Source of the DNA: Poecilobothrus nobilitatus
Taxonomy: Eukaryota > Arthropoda > Insecta > Diptera > Dolichopodidae
NCBI GenBank assembly: GCA_947095535.1
Contig: OX352773.1
Location: forward strand, 166,048,438 to 166,112,437
Reading direction: 5' to 3'
DNA: 64,000 bases
In this document: in pieces, positions 1 through 12,623 of the stretch
Numbering within the stretch: the first letter of the stretch is position 1
Layout of the letters: the number at the start of each line of letters is the position of its first letter
The notes under the pieces: generated by a model
Told to the model about the DNA's origin: nothing
Databases searched by the model: none
The model's input: only the letters and a program-made list of their open reading frames with translations
Program-made: the position numbers and the translations under genes

Positions 1-347
1 CTGTAACTCTGGAACCCTATACAGTTAAAAGAAACGATTCGCACATGTAAAAATATATTACTGGATCTTTAATTTTTTTGTCTTACCGATGAAAAATGTG
101 TACAGTTGAGGTGCCTAAGTTACAGGTGTTTAAAAATAACAAATTTTCTATTTTTGAGCTCTAATAGCTAATAAACAGGGGGTAATCCAAAAAAATTTTC
201 TAATTTCTTAAAAACTTATACTAATTCGAAAAGTTCTTTCTTGTCTCAAAATGTGAAGCACCTATCTAAAAGTGTGCCGAAGTTATGAATATCATGCAAA
301 ATTTGATTTTCACATAACGGTAAATTTAAATACTAAATTTAAAAAAT
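1..347 (+). mobile_element. Family X element, left part (split by the tandem insertion at 348-5415)
   Basis: This stretch matches the part of the longest X copy at about 51590-51930. Shared landmarks are 'aagttacaggtgtttaaaaat' (first 20 bases), 'cttatactaatt', 'aagttctttcttg' and 'cacataacggtaaatttaaa'. The match stops at 347 and resumes at 5416, so one element was interrupted. The element also runs off the left edge of the window. X is a non-coding interspersed family, interpreted below as Helentron-like. The sequence shows the homology to the other copies; the class is inferred. Confidence 0.8.
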
Positions 348-1100
348 ACTAGAAAATCCCCTGTGCAATTGCACAAATTCTATAGATTCAAAAACATTTA
401 CGTTATCATACTGACTCCCTTAATAAACTACCTAAAAATTTCTTTTTTTACATCAGCACCATTAAAAAAAACGTTGAAATCACTTACTTACTTGTAATAG
501 AAAAAAAACATAAAACAAATCTAAACACATAAAATTAAAAATGTTAGGTACAGTTTATTAATTTATTCTCGCCCTTTTTTCGTGGCGATAATTTTTGACA
601 GTTTTTTAATTATTGAGAAAAAATGGTCCAAGCTAAAAACACATTCAGGGTAAAAGTTCGTGCCGATATCTCAAAAATTGTTTGAAACACATGTATAAAG
701 TGCACAATAAAAACCGGCGAAAAACCAACCAACACCAACCGCTACGACATTTATTTTTTGTTACATTTAAAACACTCCCAATAATCGAAATAATTTTAAT
801 ATTTGTTAAAATTTTACTCTCTATTTTTCTTTAGTTTTAAAAAAAAAAATTTTATGTCTATGAAAAACAGTTGTTTTCGCCGCGAAATTACTTCAATTAC
901 CAAAACTACTTTCAAGTCTTTTGCGTTTATTTTTTTTTTTGCTTGAAAAAAATTTGCTGAATTTATTTTATTTAAATGTACTTTGGAAGAGGTCTTTGGT
1001 ATATTTAATAAAAGATTCATGTCTCTGATAATGTAATTTCATAAATTTTCGGGGTCTTTTTTTTTTGTGACGGTCGTTTTTGACAGCTTTTTAATTTAAT

Positions 1101-2878
1101 GGTCTAATAATAAATTAGTACAAAATTATGAATCTATTGTGAGAGAAGGCTTCTAAAATGATATTTTCTATGTTATTTTTTCTTTTTTTTTTAAGATTAT
1201 CAATTTCTATAATATTTAGTAAGTTTCTGATTTCTGTTATGAAATATAATTAGCTAAGTCTGCCGAATTTTATATTAATAAAAAAAATTCAAATATTTTA
1301 TGTCATATCAAAAATTCAGCTTAAAAAATCAAAATTCTAACCTAAATAAACAAAACTACTATAAAGTCTGTTGCGAAGCTTTTACCAGCTTTTATAATAG
1401 TGAAAACAAAATCAAGAATAAAATCGGCCTATTATTTTTTTCTTAAATATAAGGCTTACTATAAACTTTGCTCTTTTCACTTTCAGGTCTTTTAATTTTA
1501 TTAAGAGTATTTTTATTTTTTTCAAAACAAAGAGTCATTTGAAAACTGCCAACAGAAGATTAATAATTTATTTTTAATTTACCGCTGCGACCAGTTCATA
1601 ATGGATGTGGCGGTCAAATTTAAAAATTAAAAATTTGCTTTAAATTTTGTGTCGAAAGTACTTTTTAAAAAGTAAACATTTGTGTCTCTGATAAGACTTT
1701 TAGTCGAAGATTTATGTCTCTGATAATAAAATTTTAACTTATTAAATAAATATACAGAAATATCATCATTGCCAGTTTAGTTTACATTCAGTGTGAGTGG
1801 TTTATTATAGAAATAAAATATTTTTTTTTTTACATGTTGGCAAGGTCTTATCATTATATTGTGTATATTATCAGAAATTCAATCATTAATTTCAGATATT
1901 ATATTATCTGATCTGATTAATAAATCTTATTTTTTTCCATGGCTAACAATATTATTAATGGTCTAATAATAAATTAGTACAAAATTCTGAATCTATTGTG
2001 AGAGAAGACTTCTAAAATGATATTTTCTATGTTATTTTTTTCTTTTTTTTTTAAGAAAAATATCCTTTTCTATAATATTTAGTAAGTTTCTGACTTTTGT
2101 TATGAAATATAATTATTTAAGTCAGCCGAATTTTACATTAATAAAAAAATTTCGAATATTTTATGTTATACCAGTTCTACCGAAAATTTAGCTTAAAAAT
2201 CTAAATTTCAACCTAAATAAACAAAACTATTTTAAAGTACGTTACGAAGCTTGCACCAGCTTTTATACTAATGAAAACAAAATCATAAAATCGGCCTATT
2301 ATTTTTTTCTTATAAATATGAGGTTTACTATAAACTTTGCTCACTCTCACTTTTTCACTTTCAGGCGTTTTAATTTTATTAAGAGTACCTATTTTTATTT
2401 TTTTTTTCCAAAACAAAGATTGAAAATGCCAACAGAAGATTAATAATTTATTTTTAATTTACCGCTGCGACCAGTTCATAATGGACGTAGCGGTCAAATT
2501 TAAAAATTAAAAATTTGCTGAATTTATTTTGATTGAAAATGTGTTTTTTAAGTATGTACTTTTCCTTTTTTGACTGTACTCACTTTTAATGAAGGATTTG
2601 TGACTCTGATAATACATCTAGCGGAAAATTTGATCACTCGTAATAATATTTACTAAATTTATTTATATTTTTAATGAACGGTTTGTGTCTCTTGATAATA
2701 CTTTGAGTCAAAAATTTGTGTCTTTGGTAATAAAATTTTAAATTATTAAATAAATATACAGAAATATCATCATTGCCAGTTTAGTTTACATTCAGTGTGA
2801 GTGTTTTATTATAGATATAAAATATAGTTTTTTACATGTTGGCAAGGTCTCGCCAACATCTTGTGTATTATATTATAG
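1101..2878. repeat. Internal direct subrepeat inside H copy 1 (two units)
   Basis: The block starting 'ggtctaataataaattagta' at 1101 recurs at 1960. Both units contain, in the same order, 'gagagaag', 'cgctgcgaccagttcataat', 'cattgccagtttagtttaca' and 'gttggcaaggtct'. The first unit ends its 'gttggcaaggtct' motif without the partner arm, so only the second unit keeps the hairpin. The same arrangement is found in copy 2 at 3628-4491 and 4492-5415, so this duplication is older than the tandem doubling. Confidence 0.85.
2836..2859. repeat. Terminal hairpin of H copy 1
   Basis: ATGTTGGC (2836-2843) and GCCAACAT (2852-2859) form a perfect 8-bp stem with an 8-base loop, about 19 bases before the unit end. 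A GC-containing hairpin close to the 3' end is typical of rolling-circle (Helitron) elements; assigning that role here is an inference. Confidence 0.8.
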
Positions 2879-5415
2879 ACTAGAAAATCCCCTGTGCAAT
2901 TGCACAAATTCTATAGATTCAAAAACATTTACTTTATCATACTGACTCGCTTAATAAACTACCTAAAAATTTTATTTTTACATCAGCACCATTAAAAAAA
3001 CGTTGAAATCACTTACTTACTTGTAATAGAAAAAAAACATAAAACAGATCTAAACACATAAAATTAAAAATGTTAGGTACACTTTATTAATTTATTCTCG
3101 CCGTTTTTTCGTGGCGATAATTTTTGACAGTTTTTTAATTATTGAGAAAAAATGGTCCAAGCTAAAAACACATTCAAGGTAAAAGTTCGTGCCGATATCT
3201 CAAAAATTGTTTGAAACACATGTATAAAGTGCACAATAAAAACCGGCGAAAAACCAACCAACACCAACCGCTACGACATTTATTTTTTGTTACATTTAAA
3301 ACACTCCCAATAATCGAAATAATTTTAATATTTGTTAAAATTTTACTCTCTATTTTTCTTTAGTTTTAAAAAAAAAAATTTTATGTCGATGAAAAACAGT
3401 TGTTTTCGCCGCGATATTACTTCAATTACCAAAACTACTTTCAAGTCTTTTGCGTTTATTTTTTTTTTTGCTTGAAAAAAATTTGCTGAATTTATTTTAT
3501 TCAAATGTACTTTGGAAGAGGTCTTTGGTATATTTAATAAAAGATTCATGTCTCTGATAATGTAATTTCATAAATTTTCGGGGTCTTTTTTTTGTGACGG
3601 TCGTTTTCGACAGCTTTTTAATTTAATGGTCTAATAAATAAATTAGTACAAAATTATGAATCTATTGTGAGAGAAGGCTTCTAAAATGATATTTTCTATG
3701 TTATTTTTTCTTTTTTTTTTAAGAAAAATATCCATTTCTATAATATTTAGTAAGTTTCTGATTTCTGTTATGAAATATAATTAGCTAAGTCTGCCGAATT
3801 TTATATTAATAAAAAAAATTCAAATATTTTATGTTATATCAAAAATTCAGCTTAAAAAATCAAAATTCTAACCTAAATAAACAAAACTACAATAAAGTCT
3901 GTTGCGAAGCTTTTACCAGCTTTTATAATAGTGAAAACAAAATCAAGAATTAAATCGGCCTATTATTTTTTTCTTATAAATATAAGGCTTACTATAAACT
4001 TTGCTCTTTTCACTTTCAGGTCTTTTAATTTTATTAAGAGTATTTTTATTTTTTTCAAAACAAAGAGTCGTTTGAAAACTGCCAACAGAAGAATAATAAT
4101 TTATTTTTAATTTACCGCTGCGACCAGTTCATAATGGATGTGGCGGTCAAATTTAAAAATTAAAAATTTGCTTTAAATTTTGTGTCGAAAGTACTTTTTA
4201 AAAAGTAAACATTTGTGTCTCTGATAAGACTTTTAGTCGAAGATTTATGTCTCTGATAATAAAATTTTAAATTATTAAATAAATATATAGAAATATCATC
4301 ATTGCCAGTTTAGTTTACATTCAGTGTGAGTGGTTTATTATAGAAATAAAATATTTTTTTTTTATATGTTGGCAAGGTCTTATCATTATATTGTGTATAT
4401 TATCAGAAATTCAATCATTAATTTCAGGTATTATATTATCTGATCTGATTAATAAATCTTATTTTTTTCCATGGCTAACAATATTATTAATGGTCTAATA
4501 ATAAATTAGTACAAAATTATGAATCTTTTGTGAGAGAAGGCTTCTAAAATGATATTTTCTATGTTATTTTTTTCTTTTTTTTTTAAGAAAAATATCCGTT
4601 TCTATAATATTTAGTAAGTTTCTGACTTTTGTTATGAAATATAATTATTTAAGTCAGCCGAATTTTACATTAATAAAAAAATTTCGAATATTTTATGTTA
4701 TACCAGTTCTACCGAAAATTTAGCTTAAAAATCTAAATTTCAACCTAAATAAACAAAACTATTTTAAAGTACGTTACGAAGCTTTCACCAGCTTTTATAC
4801 TAATGAAAACAAAATCAAGAATAAAATCGGCCTATTATTTTTTTCTTATAAATATGAGGTTTACTATAAACTTTGCTCACTCTCACTTTTTCACTTTCAG
4901 GCGTTTTAATTTTATTAAGAGTACCTATTTTTATTTTTTTTTTTCCAAAACAAAGATTGAAAATGCCAACAGAAGATTAATAATTTATTTTTAATTTACC
5001 GCTGCGACCAGTTCATAATGGACGTAGCGGTCAAATTTAAAAATTAAAAATTTGCTGAATTTATTTTGATTGAAAATGTGTTTTTTAAGTATGTACTTTT
5101 CCTTTTTTGACTGTACTCACTTTTAATGAAGGGTTTGTGTCTCTGATAATACATCTAGCGGAAAATTTGGTCACTCGTAATAATATTTACTAAATTTATT
5201 TTTATTTTTAATGAACGGTTTGTGTCTCTTGATAATACTTTGAGTCAAAAATTTGTGTCTTTGGTAATAAAATTTTAAATTATTAAATAAATATACAGAA
5301 ATATCATCATTGCCAGTTTAGTTTACATTCAGTGTGAGTGTTTTATTATAGATATAAAATATATTTTTTTACATGTTGGCAAGGTCTCGCCAACATCTTG
5401 TGTATTATATTATAG
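2879..5415. mobile_element. Family H unit, copy 2 of the tandem
   Basis: This is a near-identical second copy of 348-2878. The same ACTAGAAAATCCCC start directly abuts the TATTATAG end of copy 1, with no spacer. The palindrome recurs at 2893-2906, the internal subrepeats at 3628-4491 and 4492-5415, and the end hairpin at 5373-5396. After TATTATAG at 5415 the sequence returns to family X. The few differences between the copies suggest recent amplification or homogenisation. Confidence 0.85.
5373..5396. repeat. Terminal hairpin of H copy 2
   Basis: This has the same perfect 8-bp stem (ATGTTGGC/GCCAACAT) and 8-base loop as the hairpin at 2836-2859. It again lies about 19 bases before the end of the unit. 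Confidence 0.8.
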
Positions 5416-5740
5416 ATATAATTTTGAAATTGATTTACAAAGGTAAAAAAAAAAAATACTGTCGAATGGCTTTTTCAGATTAAAAAAATGTTAAGTGGAA
5501 CATAAAATATACTAATTTAAAAATATGGCTTTTTCCGGGCTGATGGATGTGACTACAAGAAAAAGTTGTTCCACAAAATTAATTTTTTTATGAGACCTAC
5601 CCATAGTTAAAATTTTTTTTCTCTATCTTTAACAATGTAAGAGTTTTGTAAACAGACGAACAGACGAACTGACGGACAAACGGATAGAGTGAAATTAATA
5701 GGCACATTTATTCAAATTTTTTTTGGAAATGTGCTAAAAA
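5416..5740 (+). mobile_element. Family X element, right part, ending in the X terminal hairpin
   Basis: This resumes the X copy begun at 1-347, reading 'tataattttg' then 'ctgtcgaatg', 'ggctttttc', 'aaaaagttgttcca', 'gtaagagttttgtaaacaga' and a degenerate GGAC/GAAC run. It ends with the X terminal stem, GGCACATTT...AAATGTGCT near 5701-5733. The longest X copy (51931-52287) has the same parts in the same order without the 5 kb insertion, so it serves as an in-window empty-site reference. Confidence 0.8.
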
Positions 5741-8678
5741 TTTATAAAAAAAAACAATTTTAATTTTTTGCGATTACATGATTATAATAAAGATATCATG
5801 TAAAATAAAAAAAAATTAATTATAACCATAATTTTTAGTTACCTAAGTATGGATCAAATCTATAGAGATTTTTTTTTCTTACAGTCAATTAAATTGTAAT
5901 AGATGATGCGATAATAATTTAAATAGGTCTCAATATTAAAGTCACTTTTACATTCTATGTAGAATAACAGCTGCTGTACTATAAATTGCTAAAATTAATT
6001 AAAATATTTTTTTTTTTTTAATTTCTAAATTGCCATTGTTGTATTTTTTTTTTTTTTGACAATTTTATTTTATTCAGTGAAAAACTGTCCGTTAAAAATG
6101 AAAACAACCTAAGATCATTATTCTATTTAGTTGTTTATCCATGTAAATATAAATAAATGACAGAATGAGAACATCCAAAATGTTCATGGTATGGACCATT
6201 GAATCTGACAATGTCAGTCAGTTTATTTGTGGTTATAATCCAATTTATTTATTTTCTTTTACCATTCTATATAATATATGTACGAATAGGTATATACATA
6301 TACGTATACATGCAATCATTTTTTTTTTTTCGTATTTTTCTTATTATTTTTGTATGTAACTACTTAGAATGAAAAAAATTCAAAAAAACAAAAAACTAAA
6401 AACTCAATTTACCGTTCTTAAATGTTATTTTAACTGAATTTTGAAGTAAAAAATACCAAAAAAAATCTACAAATCACAGATACAAAGATAACATTATCAG
6501 GGAAAATATATAAGAAAAAAAAAAAAACAAATATCACGAAATGTAGATACTTATATTTTAATTTTCTTTATTTTTTTCTTTATTTTTTATCTTAACTCCT
6601 TGAGTTACTGTTTCAAAATATACCAAATATTAGATGTTCAGAATTTAAGGTAAACTATCGGTAAACAATCATACAATTTAAAGATATAAATATTATATGA
6701 CCTTAGTAATATAAGGTAAATATATTATATATAGATATATAACATTCTTTATTTGTTTAGTAATTTATTTATTTATTGTGTAAATAAATACAGATAAGGA
6801 TTATAAGAAAATCTCAAAATAAAAATTAGAAACAGAATATAAGTGTAAAAAATTTCCAATGAGATCACATAAGAGTTCATAAATTTTTAATAAAATTTTA
6901 TAAGAAAAAATAAAATTTTATTTTTAAGAAACTTTTACATTTCGATTTACCAATTGGATGTCATGACAATGGTTAGAATGTTGATTTCTCATCGATTAAA
7001 AACTTTGTTTTATGTAATTTTATGTTTTACGTGGTAATGGAATAAAAATCTTTCTACTATCACATAAGATTGTATTTAATTTGGCTGTATGTCACTGCAC
7101 CGTATGACACTTGCTTGTATTTTCATTTGATTGAATTTTTACTTGTTTGCATTTTGCTGTATTTCATTTAACTGGATTTTATTTGTAACTGACTATAATG
7201 TTCTCCCTAATTATATGTTTTACAATACATTCTTTAAAAACCAAAATGAAGACAGCCATATGTAAAACATTGCTGAATAAAATTGCAACATTGATTTTGT
7301 ATTCAACTCTAAAATTCTCGTAGTTTTATGTTTTGCACACATATTTCAATAACTATAAGAGAGCTGCTGCTAACCCATTATAAAATCCCTATGTTTTATA
7401 TTTATATTTTACATACAGTCAAATGAAATTATCAGTCATATTATTATACACGCAAGTTACAAAAAAATACTGTCAGACGACACTACAGTCAATTAAATTT
7501 TGGCATATGTCACAATTCCGTAAGATCAAAATAGATAATAACAGAAGTACATATTATAATAAAGTACAATATCTAAATCGAACACCCTTTATCTATTATT
7601 AACTTTTTTTCACTCTATACTCATAGTATTATTTTAAAGGAGCATAGCATTCTTTAAAACGTTCTTTATTAATCATATTTAACTAAGCTTTAATTTCTGG
7701 AATTATGCGTTTCATAAAGCCATTGTAAGTTGAACCCAGTAAGTTATAGATAGATTATTCAAAATGACTCGATGTTTTTTTAGCTAGCTTCTTTCATTTT
7801 CCAAGACGTTGCTGTTGTGTAGACAGGCTGATCAGCCTACCGTTAAATGATTATCACTCAAAAAAACTAAGAACTACCATCTTTTACATGTGGTGTGTCA
7901 GCTATTATTTTTAAGGAGTTTATAAATCAAATAGTTTTAGATTTAGCTATATTCATATACAGTAATGATGATGTAAATATGGGCTTTGAAAAATGATTGT
8001 AAGGCTTATTTTATGGCACATTGAGATATTAAAAAATTTCTGTCATTGTCAATTTTTCATTTGAAATTTGCATATGAATAAGTTTTTAAATACCTTAAAA
8101 ACTTGTACAAAGTATGGATTTAGTACTTTTTAAAAATTGCATTGCAAATATATACAGTGCAGTTATAACTTGAAATATCTCTTAAAGAAACCTTTTTTTT
8201 TCTCTCACAGACAGAATTTTAAGGATAAACTGATTAATACTAGTTGTCAATCTCAAAGTACGTTTTGATAATTATACCTATATACGCGTATTTAGAAAAA
8301 GAAAAACTATTAAAGATATTTTAGAAATTTATAGCTGCGATTAATTTTAATTTCTTTTTAATTTTAATTAATTTTAATTTTCTTTGTAGTCATAAATGGA
8401 GTATAATTGAAAATATATTTCATATATATATAGTCATAAATTAAATTTTTATCAAGAAAAAGTAGTTATAGTTTTTTTTTTTTTTTTGTCATAAATTTCA
8501 AATAATTTTTTTTTTAAATAAATTAATTTCAATATTTTCTATTTTCGAAATAATTTTAATTAAAAGTTGCAATAATTATATCTGTGTTCTTTAAGGCAAT
8601 TAATTTTTTTAACCCGAGTATGAATGATTTTTTTTTTCTTAATCAAATTAAAAAGAATTTAATATTATTATCCTTTTT
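5741..8678. other. AT-rich stretch with no supported gene
   Basis: The sequence has many A and T homopolymers and short ATTT/TTTA runs. No open frame with convincing composition was found, and no paired terminal repeats or tRNA-like promoter boxes. A small GC-richer patch near 7805-7890 includes the palindrome GGCTGATCAGCC, but nothing further supports a function. Confidence 0.6.
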
Positions 8679-8709
8679 TATACCCGTATGAACTATGTTC
8701 AAGGGTATA
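8679..8709. repeat. Terminal hairpin at the left end of family T
   Basis: TATACCC (8679-8685) pairs with GGGTATA (8703-8709), and the inner TGAAC/GTTCA pair extends the stem. The same structure, degenerate, is at the right end (47945) of the reversed T copy at 46500-47945, which supports its being the true terminus. Confidence 0.75.
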
Positions 8710-9080
8710 ATAAATTTGCCATTACGTTTGTGACACCTTAAAGGAGTCGAGCTAGATATAGTGTCAAAGGTATGGATCGGCTCAGAATCGAATTCTGAGT
8801 CGATTAAGCCATGTACGTCCGTCCGTCCGTCCGCACGATAACTCAAAAAATAAAAGAGCTAGGGGGCTGAAATTTTTTTTACGTCACTTTTGCAAAATTG
8901 TTAGTTTTGCTATTTAAATCCAACATTTTCGGTCGGCGGGTTCGAGTAGCTGCCATACAACTTCTATCTTTATATAGAAATAACTCAATATCTATTTAAG
9001 CTAGGTTTCTGAAATTTTGCAAATGATGATAAAGTTTTATGGCAACAACTTCTGTAAAATTTGGTTGTGCTGGTGCAGCG

Positions 9081-9598
9081 GGTTCGGGTAGCTGCCATAC
9101 AACTTCTCCGTTGAAATGAGAATAACTCAGTGTTTATTGAAGCTAGGAATCTGAAATTTAGTAAAGAGGTGTCGAGTTACATGCCAACAACTTTTGTAAA
9201 ATTTGGTTGGTCTAGAGCAGCCGGTTCAGACTTCTTGCACCTCTTGGAACCTAATGAAGCTAGGCGTCTGAAATTTTGCAAATGATGATCAAGTTTTATG
9301 GCAACAACTTTTGTAAAATTTGGTTGTGGTGGTGCGGCGGGTTCGGGTAGCTGCCATACAACTTATGCGGTTAAATGAGAATAACTCAGTGTTTATTGAA
9401 GCTAGGAATCTGAAATTTAGTAAAGAAGTGTCGAGTTATATGCCAACAACTTTTGTAAAATTTTTTTGGTCTAGAGCAACCGGTTCAGACTTCTTGCACC
9501 TCTTGGAACCTAATGAAGCTAGGCGTCTGAAATTTTGCAAATGATGATCAAGTTTTATGGCAACAACTTCTACAAAATTTGGTTGTGCTGGTGCGACG
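9081..9598 (+). repeat. Tandem array, two units of about 259 bases, in family T
   Basis: The motif 'ggttcgggtagctgccatac' starts at 9081 and again at 9340. The following landmarks repeat in order: 'aataactcagtgtttattga', 'gtgtcgagtta', 'ccggttcagacttcttgcac' and 'aatgatgatcaagttttatg'. The units are close in sequence. The array is non-coding. Confidence 0.8.
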
Positions 9599-9640
9599 GG
9601 TAGCTGCCATACAAAATCTCTTTTTAAACGAAAAGAACTC

Positions 9641-10560
9641 AGTGTCCGTCCGCACGATAACTCAAAAAATGGAGGAGCTAGGAGGCTGAAAATTTTTTTA
9701 CGTCACTTTTGTAAAATTGTTAGTTTTGCTATTTAACTCCAGCATTTTCTGTCCCCGGGTTCGGGTAGATGCCATACAACTTCTTTCTTTAAATAGAAAT
9801 AACCCAGTGTCTGTTCAATCTAGGTATCTGAAATTTTGCAAATGATGATCAAGTTTTATGGCAACAACTTCTACAAAATTTGGTTGTGCTGGTGCGACGG
9901 GTTCGGGTAGCTGCCATACAAAATCTCTTTTTAAATGAAAAGAACTCAGTGTCCGTCCGCACGATAACTCAAAAAATAGAGGAGCTAGGAGGCTGAAAAT
10001 TTTTTTACGTCACTTTTGTAAAATTGTTAGTTTTGCTATTTAACTCCAGCATTGTCTGTCCCCGGGTTCGGGTAGCTGCCATACAACTTCTTTCTTTAAA
10101 TAGAAATAACCCAGTGTCTGTTCAATCTAGGTATCTGAAATTTTGCAAATGATGATCAAGTTTTATGGCAACAACTTCTGCAAAATTTGGTTGTGGTGGT
10201 GTGACGGGTTCGGGTAGCTGCCATACAAAATCTCTTTTTAAATGAAAGAACTCAGTGTCCGTCCGCACGATAACTCAAAAAATAAAGGAGTTAGGAGGCT
10301 GCAATTTTTTTTACGTCACTTTTACAAAATTGTTAGTTTTGCTATTTAACTCCAGCATTTTCGGCCGCCGGGTTCGAGTAGCTGCCATACAACTTCTTTC
10401 TTTAAATAGAAATAACCCAGTGTCTGTTCAATCTAGGTATCTGAAATTTTGCAAATGATGATCAAGTTTTATGGCAACAACTTCTACAAAATTTGGTTGT
10501 GGTGGTGCGACGGGTTCGGGTAGCTGCCATACAAAATCTCTTTTTAAATGAAAAGAACTC
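9641..10560 (+). repeat. Tandem array, three units of about 306 bases, in family T
   Basis: The motif 'agtgtccgtccgcacgataa' begins at 9641, 9948 and 10254, giving periods of 307 and 306. The fourth unit should begin at 10561 but is displaced to 14462 by the nested element. Units contain 'ttacgtcacttttgtaaaat', 'tagctgccatacaa' and 'gatgatcaagttttatggca'. They share submotifs with the 259-base units just upstream, so the two arrays probably arose from one ancestor. Confidence 0.85.
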
Positions 10561-12081
10561 AGCCCAAGTAACATTTGCCAAGAGTAAAACTCTAGAAAAT
10601 TGGGAAAAGTTCTCATAAGACTCTCATAACACACTTGAAGACTCTCATAACATAATTCTAATTATAGCAAATTAATTTACTCTTATAAAGCTCTTCTTAT
10701 GAGATAGCAATACTTATATTGTTAAAAATACTTTTACTCTTTTTATAAGAATTAAATTAACTCTTATAGAGTACTTATTATAAGATATCAACACTTACAG
10801 GGCTAAAAATTCTTTCACTCTTATAGGAAAACTATTTTTATACACTTCCATTAAGCGCAAGAAAATTTATATTCTCATAAAGCCTTTTTTATGAGGTTTC
10901 AACTCTTATAGAATTGTGTTCTTAAAAGGATTCCTTTATTAGAATTAAACTTTAATAACTACTTGTAATAAAATTGTTGTTAGAGTTCAAGAATAAAAAT
11001 AAGGTGTGGAAATAGAAGTCAACAAAACAAAATAGAAGTAAATATTGAAAGATGTCCAGGTAGTTTCAGGTATTTAAATCGAAAGAAAAATAGATCTTTG
11101 AATAATTCAAGTATATTTGTTAGCATTATTATCTTAAAAAACGGGGTGATGACATAGCGTTTATGACAAGAATGATAAAAATCAGCTGATCGACAGCGAA
11201 CTTTTTAAAAGGATGAAGTTTTTAGAACTGATTAAATTACGTTTAACATAAGACAGCTAACACAATAGTATTGTTCGAAATATTTAATAAACAAAAGATT
11301 AGATTGGCCGGCGCATTGGAAAGCTTTGGAATACCGTACATTTCTATATTATATAGCAGTTGTATTATTGAAAGATCGTTTACCTCAGGAGATATACAAG
11401 CATTTTTATTCACTTACTTTATACTATTAAGTAAATAATCATATTTTAAAATAATGGCAAAACATAAACTTGTTTTTGAAGTCAATTATTAAAAATAAAA
11501 CAAAAAATAATAAAAAAAATTCATTAAAAAAAATGAACAGTCTTTTTTCCGACTAACACAATTCAATGTTTAAAATCTAAAAAAAGTTACAGCCTTTTTT
11601 TCGACTAAAAGAATTTGACGTTTAAAATCTAAAACACTTGGATAAAGAATTTAAATCTTATTATAAGAGTTATGGCTTTATAATAAAACTTAAACTCTCA
11701 TTATAATGAAATTAATCTCATAAGAAGACCAATACTCTTGTAATAAGATCAATATTCTGATATAAGAGTAAAAAGACTTGATTTAGTTCATCAAACATAA
11801 TTGTTTTTAAAAAATATGTAAAACTAAAAAAAAAACAGTTGCCCTTGTCAACACTAAATATTTAAAACAATTTATACTATAACTTTGCTTAAGTGAGGAA
11901 GTGATTGAGGGTGTCAAAACAAGCAAAAAATTGAGATATAGGTTTTAAAGACATTTGTCTCTTCTACCCAATGTGACCACAATACACATTATTACACATG
12001 GGTTGAAATTTTTTTATTTCAATTTTTTGTATTATTCATAATATTATGTAGGTCATTTATATATGTATGTATATTTATATG

Positions 12082-12623
12082 GGGCGTTTTTCTTTTTGTC
12101 ATCAGATCAATGCTCAGAGCAGATGTCGAGTGCTCAGAGCAAACTTTTATCTGAGCTCTGGCCGCTCTGAGTTAAAAAGAAACGTTCAGAGCACAAATTG
12201 TCAATTTTTATCCAAATTATTTTCTAACGTCAGTTTTTTTTTTTTATTTTATTTCATTATTTTAAATGTAATAATATAGTTTTAAAAGGAATTTATTTAA
12301 GAAATAAAATAAAACAAAGTTATTTTACGTAAAATTTCATTTAATAAAATTTAAAAAAAAACTTAAAAAAAAATGTTTATCTATGCACGAAATTTTATTT
12401 TGTTGACATTTTTATTATTTTATTCTTAATTTGACGTTATATTTATTGAAAACTCTGTGAAATCTGATAAATTTTTACGAGCTCACAGATCGCGCTCTGG
12501 CCACACTCTGAGTTAAAAGAGAAACACAAAATGGATAATCTGGATAATCTGAGCATAAAAAAAAACACAATTTTTTTGTTTGACAGCTCTGAATCTGCTC
12601 TGATGAGAAAAAGAAAAACGCCC
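12082..12623. mobile_element. 542-base MITE with GGGCGTTTTTCTTTTT termini
   Basis: GGGCGTTTTTCTTTTT at 12082 is matched by AAAAAGAAAAACGCCC at 12608-12623, with further pairing inward (TCATCAGA/TCTGATGA). ATG flanks both sides (12079-12081 and 12624-12626), a likely 3-base target duplication. Repeated GCTCAGAGC/GCTCTGG motifs, including a direct repeat 'ctctgagttaaaa' near both ends, lie just inside. GGGC ends with a 3-base duplication would suit PIF/Harbinger, although that group normally prefers TWA. It is inserted inside the 10563-14461 element. Confidence 0.75.

Larger units (their letters stand above)
348..2878. mobile_element. Family H unit, copy 1 of a head-to-tail tandem (2531 bases)
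   Basis: The unit begins ACTAGAAAATCCCC and carries a 14-base palindrome, TGTGCAATTGCACA, at 362-375. It ends TATTATAG after a hairpin at 2836-2859. It is nearly identical to 2879-5415 over its whole length, differing by scattered substitutions and one- to few-base indels. It contains a nested direct repeat of roughly 860-920 bases (1101-1959 and 1960-2878), so each unit is itself partly duplicated. No long reading frame is present; a 68-codon ATG frame on the minus strand (1020 to 814) recurs in copy 2. The absent target duplication, terminal hairpin and direct head-to-tail junction fit a non-autonomous rolling-circle (Helitron-like) element, but no Rep/helicase is encoded and canonical TC...CTRR ends are not evident. 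Confidence 0.85.

Noticed and set aside
9320..10634. Several 67-74 codon frames in the 9.3-10.6 kb region
   Set aside because: They repeat with the tandem units of family T and change frame between units, so no protein is conserved.
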